From Cerrena zonata (taxonomy: Eukaryota > Basidiomycota > Agaricomycetes > Polyporales > Cerrenaceae), in assembly GCA_038087015.1 (NCBI GenBank), contig JASBNA010000017.1, positions 310,001 through 374,000 of the forward strand: a stretch of 64,000 nucleotides of DNA. The letters run 5' to 3'. Under the pieces are notes generated by a model. It ran no database searches and was not told the origin of the DNA. It was given only the letters and a program-made list of their open reading frames with translations. A program made the translations under genes and the position numbers. Below are positions 59,601 through 64,000 of this stretch, piece by piece (the first letter of the stretch is position 1; every line of letters starts with the position of its first letter).

Positions 59601-62600
59601 CTATCTTTCTGAATATCCAGGAGGAGGATCAACCCTATCGGCTCGCATTGCATGCACAACGCTTCGTAAGTTCTGCAATTCGGACCTCAATCCATCGACT
59701 AATCTTAACCTTGGCTGGTTGGTAGAAGGAGGGGGAGGTGGTGATAGTGAGGTCGCCGTGTGTAGGTTAAGGTGAGGTGAGGATGAGGAAGCATCGAGAG
59801 AAAGCATAGGCGTTGATTCCTGTGGGACGCTATTTCCATTGCTGAACGAGGCAGGATTGTCGCTCAGATGCGAAGTGTTTATATTTTGCGCATTCTCGTG
59901 GAGGCCTGGAACAAACATAGGCGGTTCCCAATCCTCTTTTACTCTTCCTCGTCGCCTCCAGAAGAATATACATGCTGCAACGATGCAGATAAATGCAAGT
60001 CCACCAATAACTCCACCGACCACCGGTCCTACGACGCTACTTTGTTTAGAAGTTAGACCGGAATTCGTTCCGTCGTCTGTACCCAATGAAGGGAAAATAA
60101 TCGTTTGTTGAGGCAATCTGTTAGGAGTAAATGTTAACATTGACATTGTGCGAGCTTAGGAAAATTTATGGTATAGACAAACCTTAGTGCAAGCGGTGCA
60201 AACATGGCTCCTACAGCAGGACTGTTGATATACACATAGAATCATCAACATAGGTCGTAGTAAAGCGAGACTCAACATACCTGCCATCGCCCTCGTTTTG
60301 GACACCACCATTGTCAGAGTCGTACAATACCGGGAAACAATCAAGAGATCCGTTGGCGTGGGCGTACACACCAGAAAATAGTGCGTCACGAGTACCATTG
60401 TCATTTATGAACGAAGCCGTAAACATTGTCCAAGCTTCGGAGTCATAGTCAGCTGAAATACACGATAAAGGATTGAAATGACCAACCGCTGTTAGCCAAG
60501 CCGCCTTCACTGTTCATTGGAATGCCATAGGCTGTGAGATAGTCATTGTAAATTGGAACAGGAATCGAAGTGATCCAACTTACGTGAATTCGATGCGAGC
60601 CTTGTCACCAATTCTGTCTGGTAGGCATAAACCTTACGAGTATCATGTTAGTGGGATGATACCAAGAGAGCTTTTGAGGGTTGAATACATACCGTATCTT
60701 CTACTAGTTCCATACCTAGTAAGCGATCGGCGTAGAGGTCGTACATCTGCTCCCATTGTGAAGATGATGTGTCAAGAGTTAGAGAAGAGCGCCAGGTTTG
60801 TGCCATGGTAGCTGCTAAATTCTGCAAGAAAGAAGATATGCGTGAGTGACGTCTTGGCATTTCGATAAACATGTAATATATTACCGTATAATGTTGGGCA
60901 TCTTCCTTCTTACCCGCAACCTCGCTTATCATGGACATAGCTTTCACGCCTAATACACCTTTCAAGGTGGAGTCAGTGGTATTTAGAGCTTGAGCCCCAG
61001 AATCGGATCCTCTGCGAATGATTAGAGTCAATTGAAATTAAGAAAATTATCAACTCACTGATTCTGTGAAGGTGCTAGAGAGAAGGCACCAAGATAGTCA
61101 GACCACGATTTGAGCAGATTATACTACGCCCCATCAGCACGTTCCTGGTTCAAACCACCATTGCCAAAACGATAAACTTACATGACGACTGAGCAATGTA
61201 CCGTCTCCTGAAATCTGGGCATGAGCAAGTGCCATTATCAGCATATTTCCTGACACTATACATAGTTTTGCTGTCAATCGTCGCTCCTGTCAATACTAGA
61301 GAAATGCTGACTTTGGACACCTTCACTGTGGCCTTCATTGTTGCCGGTTGCATTTGGATAGTTGGTTCCTACGAAGAATTTAGAAAATTAGGCGCAGAGA
61401 ATGAAAATAACCTTGGTTCACCTAAATCCATCGCAGCATATGGTAATGTATACTGTGCAGAGTTCTGATATTCGAGTAGAGACGACAGAAGCATTCCGCC
61501 ATATGTAGCATTCAAATAGAGGAAGAAAGGGAACGAGGAGTCCAGAACATCAACCGGATTGACTCGGCTAGGACCTCTTATGAGTTATCGGATCTACGCC
61601 TCATAGATATGGAAGAACACACTTGCTATTGTCAAGATCCTTCATGAACATTTTGACGTCTGAAGTATTCCACTTCCCATCGGTACCGTTAGCAGTCGTA
61701 ATTTCTGTACCGCCAATGGCAAAAGGAGCCGCAAAGGAAAGTACATTTTTCAATGCAGAAGACCCTGATAGACTGTTTGCATCTGACATGATCTTGGCGT
61801 CAAGTGCATCTGCTCGCGAAATAGCATCATGGTAATCCGAGAGAAATGCATCGACCTAATATACTGTTGACTTTCTATCATAGGTTAGAAATAAAGATAG
61901 AACTTACCACTTGTGAGATGTCAGAATATCGAGAAGCATAGTATGGACCGCGGAGCTGTGTCTTCCCGCTAGAGTCTGTATATGTTATAGTAGGGTTCCT
62001 CAGTACACCGAGACACCATACGAGGGGTTCTGATGTCGAAGAGATGCTAGAAAGGTCGGTTGCGAAGGCATAGCCTGCGTCGATACTCAATTTACACAGT
62101 CAATAAAGTCATTGAAAAGGATTAACGAATGTTCAGCTCACTTGCCAAGAGATAGATTCGATCCAAACTGTGGACTTGATGACACATCGGAACTTGAGAA
62201 ACTGCCAGTTTGAATAAACTTCAGGTCCCCCGTGGTGATGTTCCCCGTATAGGCAGCCAGCGTTCCGGGACCTTGCTAAGGATCAAAAACAAGATAAGCT
62301 TCACTGTTGGTTCCATGACGAATACACCTACTGTTGAACTTCCAAATATAAGCTGTGATGTTCCGTTTCGCTGACTTTCCCCGTTTTTAGTTGACCTGCT
62401 GTACTGATGGTACATGCTATTTCCGGTATTCGCAGTGAACCAGGAGAAATCATCACCCTCATTTGTGCTGATCCACTCTAAAAGTAACAATCAGACCCAT
62501 TGATTCCAATGTGAGGCAATAATGAAACGTACGACCGCTGAGACTGAGAGAGACCTGAATCGAATGTACTTTTCCATCGTTAGAATTCGCTTCCAGGGAG

Positions 62601-63097
62601 ATATATGACAAAGGTATCGATTGTTTGACTAGGTCTTGGGGCTAGTAAATATTTTATTGCGGTAAGTTCACGAGTTCCTCTATTCAATGAAGGATCGGTA
62701 CCTCTATAGGAGAGGTTAGGGTCAGCTTGAGCTGCATAGGCCCAGCCTGTATAGTATGGATCGTTCGTGTAGGGGTCTTTGTTACGTTCGTGAATTGAGC
62801 TACTTGCGCGGTCGCGCTTCTAGGTAGCCTCACGCCAAACCATTGGTAGCTCGTCCCATCAATTCTGATGATGCCTTGAAATGGATTATCGTTCTACAAT
62901 GGTGTTCCAGCGAGGGCGAGTAATAGTGACATAGAGGGACTCACCAAATCCGAAAGAGGACCAGTGAAGAAGTTGGTAGGTACCATTTCAGTACAATAGC
63001 TGAAATATGGGGATCGAACAAGAGCAGGGTATTTAGTATCAAATCCTAGGGCAAGGGATTGCAATAGCAGTATTGGGTATAAGATTCGTGGCTTCAT
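59601..63097 (-). CDS. Glutaminase A-like (GtaA family) secreted protein with C-terminal membrane anchor
   Basis: The GtaA family hydrolyses extracellular glutamine to glutamate in moulds; activity here is inferred. Start ATG 63097; signal peptide MKPRILYPILLLQSLALG, then FDTKYPALVRSPYFS, typical of the family start. Further blocks, spliced by eye over at least 14 introns without a break: IIRIDGTSYQWFGVRLP, PQDLVKQSIPLSYISLEANS, NRVNPVDVLDSSFPFFLYLN, TNYPNATGNNEGHSEGVQ, NMLIMALAHAQ, STLKGVLGVKAMSMISEVAG, YDSEAWTMFTASF. After the catalytic region come a membrane helix (VVGPVVGGVIGGLAFICIVA), a basic stop-transfer (FFWRRRGRVK) and a cytoplasmic tail that ends with a short heptad helix (LRSELQNLRSVVHAMRADRV) and PPPGYSER. 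The soluble mould enzyme lacks this anchor, so a cell-surface form is likely. TAG at 59601-59603. Confidence 0.92.
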
Positions 63098-63610
63098 AGA
63101 TCATGCGCTTTGGTTGGGAAGAGGAGAAGGAGAATGAAGAGACGCTGCCACTGGCAGTACGTGGTGGGCCATCTCGATCAAGATACACATCATTCGCCGC
63201 TAGCCGATATCGGTTTTACCAGTTTCATTTTATTATCAATAATTATCTAACATAGAGTTTGTGTTGTTAGACCAATTCGTTTTGAGCTTGAGTAGTGATT
63301 GAACTCAGAGTTGTCGCAGGGTAAGTAGCTTCAGGATGATAAATAGAATGTGATGGCATCTGAACATTGTTCAAATAATCACTATCACGCACAGTAATTA
63401 ATAGCATAGTTTGTGCGAGACAGCTAACCTTTGTGGGATGTACTTGTGAAAGCATACGGTAAAGCGAAGGTGGCTACGACAATGGAGGGAACAGATCAAG
63501 AAGTGTACGCGAGACAAGCGCCGATCAACGTCACAAGTACAAAACGAGAGGATGTTAAATTACATGAAATGTTGCAAGGCAAATTGGAAAATGGCAAATT
63601 GACACCATAC
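63098..63610. other. Intergenic spacer between two minus-strand genes
   Basis: About 510 bp holding the 3' end of the upstream gene and the promoter of the glutaminase-like gene. A short plus-strand frame at 63431-63616 has no recognisable content and overlaps the 3' end of the next gene. Confidence 0.45.
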
Positions 63611-64000
63611 TCATGAGTCGCCATATCTTGGAAGAGACTCCACATTGTTATCGCCAGTCACCACCCTGTCGGCATGTAGGAAGGTGACTTCCTGCCGCAA
63701 CCTCTCCATCTCCACCCGTAGCTCCTCAACTTCACTTGAGTTTTCCGCCTCTATGGGCGGGACTATATCAGATGGTGACCTGGAACCACCTGTTTGTGAT
63801 TCCGCAGATTGTGAGGATGGTGGGGTTTGGAGTGATGCTACTAGAGCAGCCTTTTCTGACATAGGTTGCGATGGCTGTGGCGCGGGTTGCATTACGACCT
63901 TTCCAGAAGGCGAAAAAACGAGAGTGTCTGGAGACATTAACGTCTTCGATGTGGGACTTATGAGATGGTGTGTCGAAGGCGATGCTGTGAATGGTGTAGG
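63611..64000 (-). CDS. C-terminal end of a probable membrane-anchored paralogue (runs off right edge)
   Basis: A minus-strand frame open from base 64000 to TGA at 63611-63613, 129 codons plus stop, so the start lies outside the window. It is a Ser/Pro-rich linker followed by a short heptad helix (ELRVEMERLRQEVTFLHADR) and a Tyr/Pro ending (LPRYGDS). The helix and ending closely match the cytoplasmic tail of the neighbouring glutaminase-like protein (LRSELQNLR...ADRV...PPPGYSER), so this is probably a tandem duplicate. The same tail type occurs on other fungal single-pass membrane proteins, so the extracellular part may differ. Confidence 0.7.
   Translation of the reverse strand, partial: PTPFTASPSTHHLISPTSKTLMSPDTLVFSPSGKVVMQPAPQPSQPMSEKAALVASLQTPPSSQSAESQTGGSRSPSDIVPPIEAENSSEVEELRVEMERLRQEVTFLHADRVVTGDNNVESLPRYGDS

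Overview
This is a 64 kb stretch of nuclear DNA from a filamentous fungus, most likely a basidiomycete of the Agaricomycotina. The genes carry many short introns, mostly 45-65 nt, with GTRNGT donors and CTNAC-like branch sites. They include fungal sterol synthesis (squalene synthase), a single-chain TOR kinase, a Zn2Cys6-type protein, and glutaminase A-like secreted proteins with the C-terminal membrane anchor seen in mushrooms. There is no rRNA, no convincing tRNA, no CRISPR and no bacterial operon structure.

Region 1 (1-22.6 kb) is gene-dense. From left to right it holds: the N-terminal part of an unrecognised Ser/Thr-rich protein (minus, runs off the left edge); an RCC2-like beta-propeller fused to a C-terminal PHD finger (plus); squalene synthase ERG9 (minus); two small proteins (plus); a 12-exon, 1132-residue protein with an N-terminal Zn cluster, an AT-hook and an internal zinc knuckle (minus); and the complete TOR kinase (plus), with HEAT, FAT, FRB, kinase and FATC parts all readable.

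Region 2 (22.6-51.5 kb) is gene-poor. Its only confident gene is a C2H2 zinc-finger transcription factor (30.9-33.6 kb, minus) with a low-complexity His/Gln-rich tail. Three single-G frame shifts interrupt that tail. The gene is flanked by about 8 kb and 18 kb without a recognisable gene, with strong purine/pyrimidine strand bias near it. At 49.1 kb sits a 372-bp non-coding element with perfect 35-bp terminal inverted repeats flanked by TA, a Tc1/mariner-type MITE.

Region 3 (51.5-64 kb) is gene-dense again: methylenetetrahydrofolate reductase (minus), divergent from tRNA pseudouridine synthase PUS1 (plus); the F-box/RCC1 protein SAF1 (minus); a membrane-anchored glutaminase A-like protein (minus); and the C-terminal end of a probable tandem paralogue of it (minus, runs off the right edge).

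The genes are ordinary housekeeping, signalling and metabolic functions and do not form one pathway or cluster. I found no convincing new multi-gene system. The most unusual observations are a 3-nt micro-exon and a GC-AG intron in PUS1, the RCC2-PHD fusion, the MITE, and several single-base frame breaks that may be assembly errors. All gene models were spliced by eye, with phase checked at every junction for the genes whose exon coordinates are given.
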